Positions 44,659 to 52,136 of a DNA stretch of 52,136 nucleotides are shown piece by piece. The translations under genes were made by a program, and so were the position numbers. The notes beneath the pieces were generated by a model. The model saw only the letters and a program-made list of their open reading frames with translations. It made no database searches and was not told the DNA's origin. Every line of letters begins with the position of its first letter. The first letter of the stretch is position 1. This stretch comes from Bdellovibrio bacteriovorus (GTDB lineage Bacteria; Bdellovibrionota; Bdellovibrionia; Bdellovibrionales; Bdellovibrionaceae), in NCBI RefSeq assembly GCF_001592745.1, contig NZ_LUKD01000001.1, positions 66,242-118,377 on the forward strand, read 5' to 3'.

Positions 44659-44813
44659 CGGTTCTCCTTTGACCCTTTTCTTGTCGGTCGGAAGTCGAGG
44701 GTTGTTTAGAGAAAAAGCTGTCTCATTGTGAGAATGCGCAAGGTCTTGAAGAGCCTCGACTTAGCTGATATTTAATTTGAACCGATACGCGAACAAAGAC
44801 GGGACATCCAGCT

Positions 44814-45422
44814 ATGAAACAACTTCAGAAAATCTTCTTGCAAGGTCTTGTGACTTTCTTACCGATAGCGCTGACGATCTACATCATCTACGCCGGTATT
44901 GCTATTGTCGACAGCTTCTTAGGAGATGCTCTTCGCCAAGTTCTTCCGATTTACATTCCAGGTTTGGGTTTCCTGCTGACGGTGATTCTGATTTTCCTAT
45001 TGGGATTGATGCTGAACAACCTTCTTGCTGGTGGTATCTTTTCAAAGATGGAACAGCGCCTGACGCAAGTTCCATTTATCAAAGCCATTTACTCTCCCCT
45101 GCGCGATTTGATGAATCTGTTTTCTAAAGGTGGAGGCCCCGGCGGCTTACAAAAAGTGGTCTTGGTCGATCTGGGCGACACCGGCATTCGTGCCCTAGGC
45201 TTAGTCACTCGTGAAAATTTCCGCGACGTTCCTGCTATTGAACAAAACGCCGATGATCGCATCGCCGTTTATATTCCGATGAGCTATGGTTTAGGGGGAT
45301 TCACATTGATGGTTCCTCGCTCTCGCATGACTCCACTGGATATGCCGATTGAAAAAGCGATGAGCCTTGCCATCACCGGTTGGGTGAAAGCAGATAGCAA
45401 GCCCGAAGGAGAAAAGAAATAA
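44814..45422 (+). CDS. DUF502 membrane protein
   Basis: 202 aa with two N-terminal membrane helices (about 10-32 and 48-72) and a soluble C-terminal domain; typical DUF502 patterns VPFIKAIYSPLRDL and YIPMSYGLGGFTLMVP are visible. Function unknown; the family is widespread. Its TAA overlaps the ATG of the next gene by one base, so the two are coupled. Confidence 0.85.
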   Translation: MKQLQKIFLQGLVTFLPIALTIYIIYAGIAIVDSFLGDALRQVLPIYIPGLGFLLTVILIFLLGLMLNNLLAGGIFSKMEQRLTQVPFIKAIYSPLRDLMNLFSKGGGPGGLQKVVLVDLGDTGIRALGLVTRENFRDVPAIEQNADDRIAVYIPMSYGLGGFTLMVPRSRMTPLDMPIEKAMSLAITGWVKADSKPEGEKK

Positions 45423-46837
45423 TGTCTGAAGCTCCGGCGGTAGAAACCACTTTAGGTAAAGCACTGAAGATCAATAAAGACCTGACTCGCTATGGGGCTT
45501 TTGCCGAAATCGGCGCCGGTCAAGAAGTCGCTCGTCATTTCTTTCAAGCTGGAAAAGCTTCGCAAACTATTGCCAAGACGATCTCTGCTTACGACATGAT
45601 TGTCAGTGATGATATCTATGGTCGTGAAGCCAACGGACGTTACGTCTGTGAATCTCGGCTGCAAAAAATGTTGGGTCACGAGTATGATCTTCTAGTGGAC
45701 CGCCTGGCCGACACTCGCGGTAAAAACACGTGCTTTTTTTCTTTCGCGAACACCGTCGCTACAGCATCTTCGGGAAGCAATAAACAGTCTCACGGCTGGA
45801 TGGGCGTGCGCTTTCAAACAGAGCCCAATGGTCCATCGAACGATATCATTTTGCACGTTCGTATGTTGGATCGTCACCGACTGCAACAACAGGAAGCCTT
45901 GGGCGTCTTAGGTGTAAATCTTTTGAATTGTGCATTTTATGGTCTCGATAAAGTGACAGAGTTCATTCCTCACTTGGTCGAAGGACTTAAAGAGGGTCAG
46001 ATCATCATCGATGTCATTAAATTCAATGGCCCTGCTTTAAAACACTTCGATGTGCGCTTGATGAACTTAGAGCTTGTACGTCGCAAGCTTGCGGAAGCTA
46101 TTTTGTTCTCTCCGCAAAATGAGATCTTAAATGTCTCTGACGCTATTTATGGAAAGTCTTTATTGATTCAACGAGGCACATTCCGCCCCGTCACCTCCAC
46201 TCATCTTGATGTCTTCCAAAAGGGCCTTACCCAGATGAAGGGCGATGTCCGCCAGAGCGAAGGCAAAGATCTGGATGTACTTCCGATGATGGAACTCACT
46301 ATGCACAACTTGCAAATGGATGGCCATCTTAACGAAAAAGACTTCCTAGACCGCGTTGAAACTTTGACGAGCTTGGGCTTTCACGTTCTGATTTCGAACT
46401 TCTTCTTATTCTACAACTTAAAAAGATTCATCCGTCGCTACAATCCGCACTTCATGGCATTGGTCGTCGGCGCTTCTCACTTGGAAAAGCTTTTCACTGA
46501 AGATCACTATAAAAACCTAGAAGGTGGACTGCTAGAAGGACTTGGAAAATTGCTTGAGCAGAAAACCAAGGTCTATATTTATCCGCACAAGACATCCCAA
46601 GTGTGTTTAACGACGAAGAGTTTTTTTCCGGCTCCTCACCTGCGCCATATCTATGCTTACTTTACAGAAAACAAACAGATCGTGGATATTTCTGGCTGTG
46701 ATGAAACGGCAGACTATCTGCACTCGATTGATGTTATGAAGATGATCGAAGATGGCAATGCCGCTTGGGAAAATCTTGTGCCTGCCAGCGTTCGTGACCT
46801 TATCAAAGCAAAGCAGCTTTTCGGCTATAAAAAGTAA
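45422..46837 (+). CDS. Conserved cytoplasmic protein of unknown function
   Basis: 471 aa. N-terminus GKALKINKDLTRYGAFAEIG and AGQEVARHFFQAGKASQTIA identify a family found in cyanobacteria and Bacteroidetes, where it carries conflicting database names (TonB-dependent receptor, NMN adenylyltransferase) that the sequence does not support. No signal peptide. A nucleotide-binding role has been proposed only by annotation, so I leave it unassigned. Coupled to DUF502. Confidence 0.8.
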   Translation: MSEAPAVETTLGKALKINKDLTRYGAFAEIGAGQEVARHFFQAGKASQTIAKTISAYDMIVSDDIYGREANGRYVCESRLQKMLGHEYDLLVDRLADTRGKNTCFFSFANTVATASSGSNKQSHGWMGVRFQTEPNGPSNDIILHVRMLDRHRLQQQEALGVLGVNLLNCAFYGLDKVTEFIPHLVEGLKEGQIIIDVIKFNGPALKHFDVRLMNLELVRRKLAEAILFSPQNEILNVSDAIYGKSLLIQRGTFRPVTSTHLDVFQKGLTQMKGDVRQSEGKDLDVLPMMELTMHNLQMDGHLNEKDFLDRVETLTSLGFHVLISNFFLFYNLKRFIRRYNPHFMALVVGASHLEKLFTEDHYKNLEGGLLEGLGKLLEQKTKVYIYPHKTSQVCLTTKSFFPAPHLRHIYAYFTENKQIVDISGCDETADYLHSIDVMKMIEDGNAAWENLVPASVRDLIKAKQLFGYKK

Positions 46838-46843
46838 GATGTC

Positions 46844-46972
46844 TTAATTGAGGCCTTTTTTACGACGGGCTTTGTGGTCATAGATCACGTAGCCCAGGAT
46901 GATCATCGACGAGATGAAGACAATCCCAAAGATGATCTCAATATTGTAGATAAAATCAAGAAGCCTAAACAT
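46844..46972 (-). CDS. 42-aa single-helix membrane protein
   Basis: A minus-strand frame from ATG 46972 to TAA 46844, too short for most gene finders. It reads MFRLLDFIYNIEIIFGIVFI, then SSMIILGYVIYDHKARRKKG LN (C-terminal basic RRKK), a clear single membrane segment with basic C-terminus. No good ribosome binding site is seen, so translation is uncertain. It lies between the terminator of the aminopeptidase (47064) and the convergent gene (46837). Confidence 0.5.
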   Translation of the reverse strand: MFRLLDFIYNIEIIFGIVFISSMIILGYVIYDHKARRKKGLN

Positions 46973-47063
46973 CAAAGAGTTGATCGGCTTATACGTATTT
47001 TAAGTAAACCTCACAAATGCTATAAAGACCAATTCCTAACAAATTGTAATCATGTGCTCCAAT

Positions 47064-47092
47064 GAAAAAGCCCCTTCTTCAGGGGCTTTTTG
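47064..47092 (-). terminator. Terminator after the M17 aminopeptidase gene
   Basis: AAAAGCCCCT pairs with AGGGGCTTTT around TCTTC; on the minus strand the T-tract follows. Confidence 0.85.
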
Positions 47093-47098
47093 GTAATT

Positions 47099-48640
47099 CT
47101 ACTCTTGGGTCCTGTTCTGCAAAAATTCAATCAAACACTGAACAGGTTGTCCGCTTCCTCCGCTGGAGGTCAAAGCTCCTTGAGCTTTGTCAGACCAAGC
47201 GTACACATCTAAGTGAGCCCATTTTTTCCCACGCACGAATTTTTGCAGGAACAAGGCCGCTGTGATCGCACCTCCAAAACCGCCGCCCGAATTTTTGAAA
47301 TCCGCAAACGGTGATGATAAATCACCAAAGTATTTATCAAACAAAGGCATGCGCCAGTTCAAATCACCCGCTCTTTGCCCGGCACGAGTGATTGCATTTG
47401 CGAGCTCGTCATCATTTGAGAAAAGACCCGCAATCTCTGCACCCAATCCAACTTTAATGGCTCCCGTCAAAGTGGCCACGTCGATCACGTATTCAGGTTC
47501 GTCAGCACCTTTCACGGTGCAAGCTACATCTAGAACATCGGCAAGAACCAAGCGCCCTTCGGCATCTGTGTTGTCGATTTCAACACGAAGTCCGTTGCGA
47601 GCGGTGATGACATCACTTGGACGGAAGGATTTTCCGTCCACCGCATTTTCAGCCAAAGCCAAATAGAAATCCACTGGACCTGGGTAAGCACTTTCTGCCA
47701 CCCACAAAGCCAAACCAATCACACTCGCGGCCCCACCCATATCTTTTTTCATCAAGCGCATGGCAGAGGAAGGTTTAATATCCAAGCCCCCCGTATCGAA
47801 AGTGATTCCTTTACCGACAAAGGCGATAGGCTTTAATTTGGATTTTTTAGCCGGACGGTATTTAAGGTGAACCATGCAAGGGCCGTGTTCAGCACCTTGC
47901 CCCACACCCACATGGAGACCCATTTTTTCTTGAACCAATTTTTTCGTATCCCAGATCGCCACTTTCAAAGTGGATGGGAACGAAAGTTTTTTTGCCGCGA
48001 TTTCGGCAAAAGACTCTGGATTCAAATCATTCGGTGGCAAATTCACCAAGTGTCGAGCCAAGTTCACCGCGCGTGCACGGATCATCGCCTCTTTTACGGT
48101 ATTCTTATCAAAGCTTCCCAAGGTTTTTCTTAAAGAGACCTTTGGAAGATCAGCCAACTGCTTGCCGTCAACGAACTGACGGAAGTTATAAGTCGCCATA
48201 TCCATACCGACTAAAGCGCCCAAATCTTGATCTTCTTCAGTTCCATGGAACTCAATTTGAACAGCGCTTAAGTGATGTGCTTTAAAGTGAGCGACTAAAG
48301 AACCAAATTGATCGCGAGCCCATGTGTAGCCAGATTCATCAATCAAACCGTCGTGGCCAACTGAGTTCTTCTTGCGAGAGCGAAGAATCCAAACCGGTCC
48401 CTGCTGCCCTACAAAATACACGAGGTCTTTCTCGTTTTGTTTCAAAGAAGACGCCTGCCAGTCCAAAGCATGCTGCTTAACCCACGAAGTAAATTTCGCC
48501 GTATCATCGACGCCCAAGAAATAGACAAAGCCTGTCAATTCATTCTTTACTTTAAGTTCTTTGCCGATGTCGAAAGTTTCAATCCAAGAACGGAATTGAA
48601 GCTTATTCGATGTTTTTGAAGGGGTGGATTTCTTAGCCAC
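47099..48640 (-). CDS. Leucyl aminopeptidase (M17 family)
   Basis: 513 aa. The metal and active-site segments are present: GKGITFDTGGLDIKP, MKKDMGGAA and NTDAEGRLVLAD, the M17 signature. It hydrolyses N-terminal residues as a hexameric two-metal enzyme in the cytoplasm. The start is a GTG at 48640 with GAGG seven bases upstream. The N-terminal 170 residues are variable as in the family. Ends at its own terminator. Confidence 0.92.
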   Translation of the reverse strand: MAKKSTPSKTSNKLQFRSWIETFDIGKELKVKNELTGFVYFLGVDDTAKFTSWVKQHALDWQASSLKQNEKDLVYFVGQQGPVWILRSRKKNSVGHDGLIDESGYTWARDQFGSLVAHFKAHHLSAVQIEFHGTEEDQDLGALVGMDMATYNFRQFVDGKQLADLPKVSLRKTLGSFDKNTVKEAMIRARAVNLARHLVNLPPNDLNPESFAEIAAKKLSFPSTLKVAIWDTKKLVQEKMGLHVGVGQGAEHGPCMVHLKYRPAKKSKLKPIAFVGKGITFDTGGLDIKPSSAMRLMKKDMGGAASVIGLALWVAESAYPGPVDFYLALAENAVDGKSFRPSDVITARNGLRVEIDNTDAEGRLVLADVLDVACTVKGADEPEYVIDVATLTGAIKVGLGAEIAGLFSNDDELANAITRAGQRAGDLNWRMPLFDKYFGDLSSPFADFKNSGGGFGGAITAALFLQKFVRGKKWAHLDVYAWSDKAQGALTSSGGSGQPVQCLIEFLQNRTQE

Positions 48641-48696
48641 TGTATTTCCTCACTTTTAGTTTGTGATTACGACGAAAAATTCCGTAAAATCATAAT

Positions 48697-49728
48697 ATGA
48701 CGTGGACTGAGACCACAAATTTAAAATTATGCTTACTCAATGCAGAGAACCTCTTTTTGATGTTCGACGGAACACCAGGGAAAGAGGTTCTGGATTTGAA
48801 AGAGACTCAGTGGCAGCGTCTTTCCACTTCGGTTTACGAAAATAAATCACTTAAGAAGACCGAAGACATCGCCAAAGCTTTGAAAGAGATCAACGCCGAC
48901 ATCGTTATGCTGTGCGAAGTCGGAGGTTTTGAGTCCTTAAAAAACTTCAACCTTCTCTTTATGGATGAGGCGTATTCGCCTTGTTTGATTGAAGGAAACT
49001 CGGAACGCAATATCGATGTGGGTTTTTTAATACGCAAAAACTCTCCGTTTTACTTTGATCTTCAGTCCAATAAAAACCGCCCGATCAATTATCTTTATCC
49101 GCACGAAAGACAAAGCCTGCAACACGGCTACCCGGTCAAAGGCGGAAAGGTCACCACCAGCCATCGCTTTTCTCGCGACGTTGCAGAGTTACGCCTTTTT
49201 AAAAATGATAAAGAAAAGCCGTTTTTAATTATCTTGCTCGCCCATTTAAAATCCCGTTTGGATCCCGAGCGCATCGACCCGAACGGCTTTGAACGCCGCC
49301 AAGCCGAGCTTCGCACTTTGTTAGAAATTTACCGCGAACTGGAAATCGTTCACCCCGACGTCCCTATTTTAGTGGCCGGAGATTTCAACGGGAACGCAAG
49401 CCTTATTAATACGGATGAGGAGTTCAAAGACATCTATACGCAAACTCCGCTGAAGGATATTTTTGAAGTGATGGGCTTGCCAACCGAAGCCCGCGCGACG
49501 TTTTATCAAGTTCGCAACGGCCAACGCGTGGAAGGCCGCCAGATCGATTTTGCTTTTCTTTCGCCGACCTTACAGAAGTTGATCAAGCCCGGATCGGCCC
49601 ATGTTCATAAGTTCAAGGACGAGTTTGGAATGGAAAGAGACGTGCCAAGAACTATGGACGCAAAATCCCATTTTCCTTCAGATCACAATCCCATTGTGTT
49701 TGAAATCGAGAACCTCATTCTCAAATAA
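48697..49728 (+). CDS. Endonuclease/exonuclease/phosphatase (EEP) family protein
   Basis: 343 aa. EEP fold signatures: LNAENLF, DIVMLCEVGG (Glu metal ligand), LLAHLKS, AGDFNGN and SDHNPIVFEI (catalytic His). Members include DNA repair nucleases, lipid phosphatases and sphingomyelinases. No signal peptide, so a cytoplasmic nuclease or phosphatase is more likely; substrate unknown. No clear ribosome binding site before the ATG. Divergent from the aminopeptidase. Confidence 0.88.
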   Translation: MTWTETTNLKLCLLNAENLFLMFDGTPGKEVLDLKETQWQRLSTSVYENKSLKKTEDIAKALKEINADIVMLCEVGGFESLKNFNLLFMDEAYSPCLIEGNSERNIDVGFLIRKNSPFYFDLQSNKNRPINYLYPHERQSLQHGYPVKGGKVTTSHRFSRDVAELRLFKNDKEKPFLIILLAHLKSRLDPERIDPNGFERRQAELRTLLEIYRELEIVHPDVPILVAGDFNGNASLINTDEEFKDIYTQTPLKDIFEVMGLPTEARATFYQVRNGQRVEGRQIDFAFLSPTLQKLIKPGSAHVHKFKDEFGMERDVPRTMDAKSHFPSDHNPIVFEIENLILK

Positions 49729-49809
49729 CTGTATTTTCGCACTACATTGCAGATCTAAAAGGTTCGCCCATTGACCTTTTTCGGGGACGAATTTATCCTT
49801 TATTTCACT

Positions 49810-50199
49810 ATGGCAATGCAAAAAACAACAACTCCTGATTTTCAGATCTCCGCGAAAGTGGTTTACGTGCCCTCAGAATCACGTCCTGAGCAGGGTTATC
49901 ACTTTTTCGCGTATAAAATCGCGATCACGAACAAAGGCGCAGTTCCTGCCCAATTGATGAGCCGCCACTGGGTCATCACCGATTCTTCCGGCAAAAAAGA
50001 AGAAGTTCGTGGCCCCGGCGTTGTCGGCGTGCAGCCAAAAATCCAACCCGGTCAAACTTTCGAGTACGACAGCGCCTGCCCACTCAACGCGTCAACAGGC
50101 AGCATGCAAGGTCGATATTACTTCGTAGCCGAAAATGGAGAGAGCTTCAGCGTCGAAATCCCTGAGTTCTTCCTTATTGCTCCTCACGCTCTTCACTAA
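49810..50199 (+). CDS. apaG: ApaG protein
   Basis: 129 aa, single ApaG (DUF525) domain: the pattern FAYKIAITNKGAVPAQL, RHWVITDSSG and VRGPGVVGVQPKI is diagnostic. A fibronectin-like beta fold; linked to Co2+ resistance and Ap4A levels in enterobacteria, mechanism unclear. The start could be the ATG at 49810 or 49816; a TTG at 49771 preceded by AAAGG is also possible. Confidence 0.92.
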   Translation: MAMQKTTTPDFQISAKVVYVPSESRPEQGYHFFAYKIAITNKGAVPAQLMSRHWVITDSSGKKEEVRGPGVVGVQPKIQPGQTFEYDSACPLNASTGSMQGRYYFVAENGESFSVEIPEFFLIAPHALH

Positions 50200-50280
50200 A
50201 AAACAGGTCCAGTTTTTCAATAAAACGCTAGAACTTGAAAACCAAGCCGTGCTAAACCCTTTTTCGATTTAGGGGGCGTT

Positions 50281-50589
50281 ATGGCTTGGTTTAAAAATCT
50301 AAAAGAACTTTTGGGATTTGATAAAGCTCCACACTGCCTTTGCATGGTGGTCTCTGAACAAGAAGGTGCTGAAATCTGGGTCGAGGGTAAAAAAACTAAC
50401 TACCGCACTCCGAAAGCCATCGCGATTCCTAAGAAAAAAGATGTGAATATCACCATTAAGATGGTGGGCCACCACGATCACCATGCGACAGTTCGCAGTG
50501 AACACACTTTATCCTATTACTATTGCAACTTGGATCGTGTGCCACTTAGACTGATCAAGAATGAAATCCATAGATCTGCCTCTTTATAA
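50281..50589 (+). CDS. Small PEGA-like protein
   Basis: 102 aa. GAEIWVEGKKTNYRTPKAI followed by IPKKKDVNITIKMVGHHDHH is the PEGA pattern (a surface beta-domain) although the protein has no signal peptide. GGGGGCGTT precedes the ATG, a G-run ribosome site. It overlaps the GNAT gene by 29 bp. Confidence 0.65.
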   Translation: MAWFKNLKELLGFDKAPHCLCMVVSEQEGAEIWVEGKKTNYRTPKAIAIPKKKDVNITIKMVGHHDHHATVRSEHTLSYYYCNLDRVPLRLIKNEIHRSASL

Positions 50590-51127
50590 AAAAACCAAGC
50601 GCTTAGTCATCCGTCCTTTAGAGGACTACGATTACGAAAACTGGGCGCAAGCTTACTCGTCTCTTCTTCCCCCACAAAATGAATGGGATGAAACCAACTG
50701 GGACGAAAGCGAACTCACGAAAAAGAAATTCAAAGATCTTCTAAAAGAACAACACAAACAAAGACAGTCGGATGAGTTTTACTCTTTCGGTATCTTCCGC
50801 AAAGACGACGGCGTTCTTTTAGGCCGAGTCACACTGATGGATATCTCACGCGGCATTTTTCAAAACGCCTACTTGGGATATCAAATCTTCAATGTGTATT
50901 GGGGCAACGGCTATGCGCAAGAGGCCTGCAAAGCCGCGATGCAGTTGGCATTTAAAAATCTAAAACTTCATCGCATTGAGGCCGGGATTTCGCTGACGAA
51001 TAAAAGATCCATCAAAACCGCCAAAGCTTTGGGTTTACGCAAAGAAGGTGTGAGCAAACGTCGCTTGCACGTGAATGGCAAGTGGACCGATATGGAAATC
51101 TGGGCGCTGACGAAGGAAGAGTTTTAA
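50561..51127 (+). CDS. GNAT acetyltransferase (RimJ/RimL type)
   Basis: 188 aa. Full GNAT fold: RLVIRPLEDYDYENWAQ, LGYQIFNVYWGNGYAQEACK with the acetyl-CoA pyrophosphate loop GNGYAQEA, and IEAGISLTNKRSIKTAKALG. It probably acetylates the N-terminus of a protein (ribosomal or other) or a small amine. Overlaps the PEGA-like gene, so cotranscribed. Its stop overlaps that of the convergent gene by four bases. Confidence 0.88.
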   Translation: MKSIDLPLYKKTKRLVIRPLEDYDYENWAQAYSSLLPPQNEWDETNWDESELTKKKFKDLLKEQHKQRQSDEFYSFGIFRKDDGVLLGRVTLMDISRGIFQNAYLGYQIFNVYWGNGYAQEACKAAMQLAFKNLKLHRIEAGISLTNKRSIKTAKALGLRKEGVSKRRLHVNGKWTDMEIWALTKEEF

Positions 51128-52101
51128 TTCTTCCTTCTATTGGTATCGATCGACCAGAAGACATTTTCTTTAAATTCAGAAGTATACACACGAATGGAAA
51201 TCAAGATGAAAGGGCGAGGGTTTTCATCTTCTTTTTTAAACACTCGCGAGAAAAAACTTTTTACTTTCTTCCAAAGATTTCGAAACAAGCTTGAGAAACT
51301 TAGGTTTAAACTTGCGGCCTCTAAAGGGATTGAGTGAAAAGCAGATCCCGTCGTGGCCCATTTTTTCTGCTCAGGGTCTTTCTTGTACTTGATAATATTA
51401 CCAATGAATATCGACCAATCATCTTTTAAGTCCGTGGCCCGACCCGCTTCACCTTTAAGAAACGTGGCAAGAAAATCCACCAAACCAAACGTGGCACCAT
51501 CCTTGTTAGAACCATCACGATGCTCCAAACGTGGAGGCATATCTCGCAAAATTTTTTCAAAGCTTTGCCCTTTGGTGTCCTCGTCATACATGTACCAGAA
51601 TCCACTTTTTTTGATTTCCACCAAATTAGAAAAATCTCGGAAAGGCCGAGTCGAATCTATTTCTAGCGGTGATTCTATCCGAAACGGCTTCTGCCATTCG
51701 TAAAGAGCTTTCTGATTGATAGTAGAAAGACTATTTTCCTTCACCGTCTGCTTCACTTGAAAAAGATAAGCCCGCTTTTCATTGAGCCTATTATCCCGAT
51801 CACCAGGATCTCCATACTCAAAATCCAAATGAAACATCACATCCGCAAGCTCAACAACATCCCCGCCCCGAGGTGCAACTCGAGGACTGTTATGCAAATG
51901 CCCCACCCCAATAACAAACTTAGCATTGCGCCCAAGCAGATGCGCCATCGTAGCATCAAGCTCCGCCAAAAAATCCGCCCCCAACAACCGACGCAAATAC
52001 TCAAGCTCACCCATACCAGCCACCCCACTAATCAAATTAAAGTTTGCCAACCCCCACGAAGCAACATCAATCCAAAAAAACCCGACTACGAAAACGAACA
52101 A
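51124..52101 (-). CDS. Unrecognised protein near the window edge
   Basis: Up to 325 aa from TTG at 52101; an ATG at 52014, after GGGG, gives 296 aa. An in-frame TAG at 52129-52131 closes the frame upstream, so it does not continue beyond the window unless there is a frameshift. The first 30 residues are hydrophobic (VFVVGFFWIDVASWGLA). The middle part, FHLDFEYGDPGDRDN then YLFQVKQTV, loosely recalls the Asp ... QxK core of PD-(D/E)XK-type nucleases. The C-terminus is basic (KKVKSFFSRVFKKE). No family assigned. Confidence 0.6.
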   Translation of the reverse strand: MFVFVVGFFWIDVASWGLANFNLISGVAGMGELEYLRRLLGADFLAELDATMAHLLGRNAKFVIGVGHLHNSPRVAPRGGDVVELADVMFHLDFEYGDPGDRDNRLNEKRAYLFQVKQTVKENSLSTINQKALYEWQKPFRIESPLEIDSTRPFRDFSNLVEIKKSGFWYMYDEDTKGQSFEKILRDMPPRLEHRDGSNKDGATFGLVDFLATFLKGEAGRATDLKDDWSIFIGNIIKYKKDPEQKKWATTGSAFHSIPLEAASLNLSFSSLFRNLWKKVKSFFSRVFKKEDENPRPFILISIRVYTSEFKENVFWSIDTNRRKN

Positions 52102-52136
52102 AGCCCAGAACGCCGACCTTCCGCTCCGCTAATTTC

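Noticed and set aside
46874..47065. 63-aa plus-strand frame
   Set aside because: Overlaps the better minus-strand membrane frame and a terminator; no ribosome binding site.
1..52136. tRNA, rRNA, CRISPR, insertion sequence or prophage
   Set aside because: No cloverleaf, rRNA block, regular repeat array, transposase or integrase was seen.

Overview
The window reads as chromosomal core and accessory DNA from a Gram-negative predator-type bacterium, most likely Bdellovibrio or a close relative in the Bdellovibrionota. The clues are moderate GC, many small secreted proteins and beta-barrels, several secreted proteases, Tat-exported proteins, PilZ proteins, lipoprotein-like N-termini ending in QNC, and GGGGG-type ribosome binding sites. 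The species assignment is inference. I found no rRNA, tRNA, CRISPR array, insertion sequence or prophage.

Left part (1-12 kb): prpB, a LOG-family phosphoribohydrolase, a guanidinium exporter (gdx) behind a guanidine-III riboswitch, lplA, small secreted proteins, an SDR lacking its catalytic Tyr and Lys, a Tat-exported extradiol dioxygenase coupled to a serine hydrolase, a DUF1304 protein, prpC, a PhoD-like lipoprotein and a dienelactone-hydrolase-like protein. PrpB and PrpC are two steps of the methylcitrate cycle, about 7.5 kb apart.

Middle part (12-20 kb): an oxidative-stress island of group III truncated hemoglobin, oxyR, ahpC and ahpF. A perfect ATAG-N7-CTAT OxyR half-site lies beside a TATAAT box in the oxyR/ahpC gap. 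The ahpC/ahpF gap holds a large inverted repeat with two mutually exclusive RNA folds that ends at the ahpF ribosome binding site. pepN, folE and a membrane PilZ protein follow.

Envelope part (21-35 kb): a beta-barrel with a CxxCH heme motif, a second barrel, a YceI protein, and a tight four-gene operon (DUF1588/1585-like cytochrome, Tat-exported DUF1501/1552-like protein, QNC lipoprotein, LamG-like/cytochrome c lipoprotein). Then come another barrel with a BNR/Asp-box protein, a trypsin-like lipoprotein and a translationally coupled pair of unknown secreted proteins.

Right part (35-52 kb): a Tat-exported amine oxidase divergent from a 2-oxoglutarate oxygenase that is coupled to a heterodimeric ABCC-like ABC exporter; mgtE; a subtilisin joined through one membrane helix to a PilZ domain; DUF502 with a conserved unknown protein; an unlisted 42-aa membrane protein; an M17 aminopeptidase; an EEP-family protein; apaG; a PEGA-like protein; a GNAT acetyltransferase; and an unrecognised protein at the edge.

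The best candidates for undescribed biology are the subtilisin-TM-PilZ fusion, the ahpC/ahpF structured spacer and the heme/DUF1501 operon. The riboswitch-gdx pair is a recognisable system seen here with an unusual helix mismatch.
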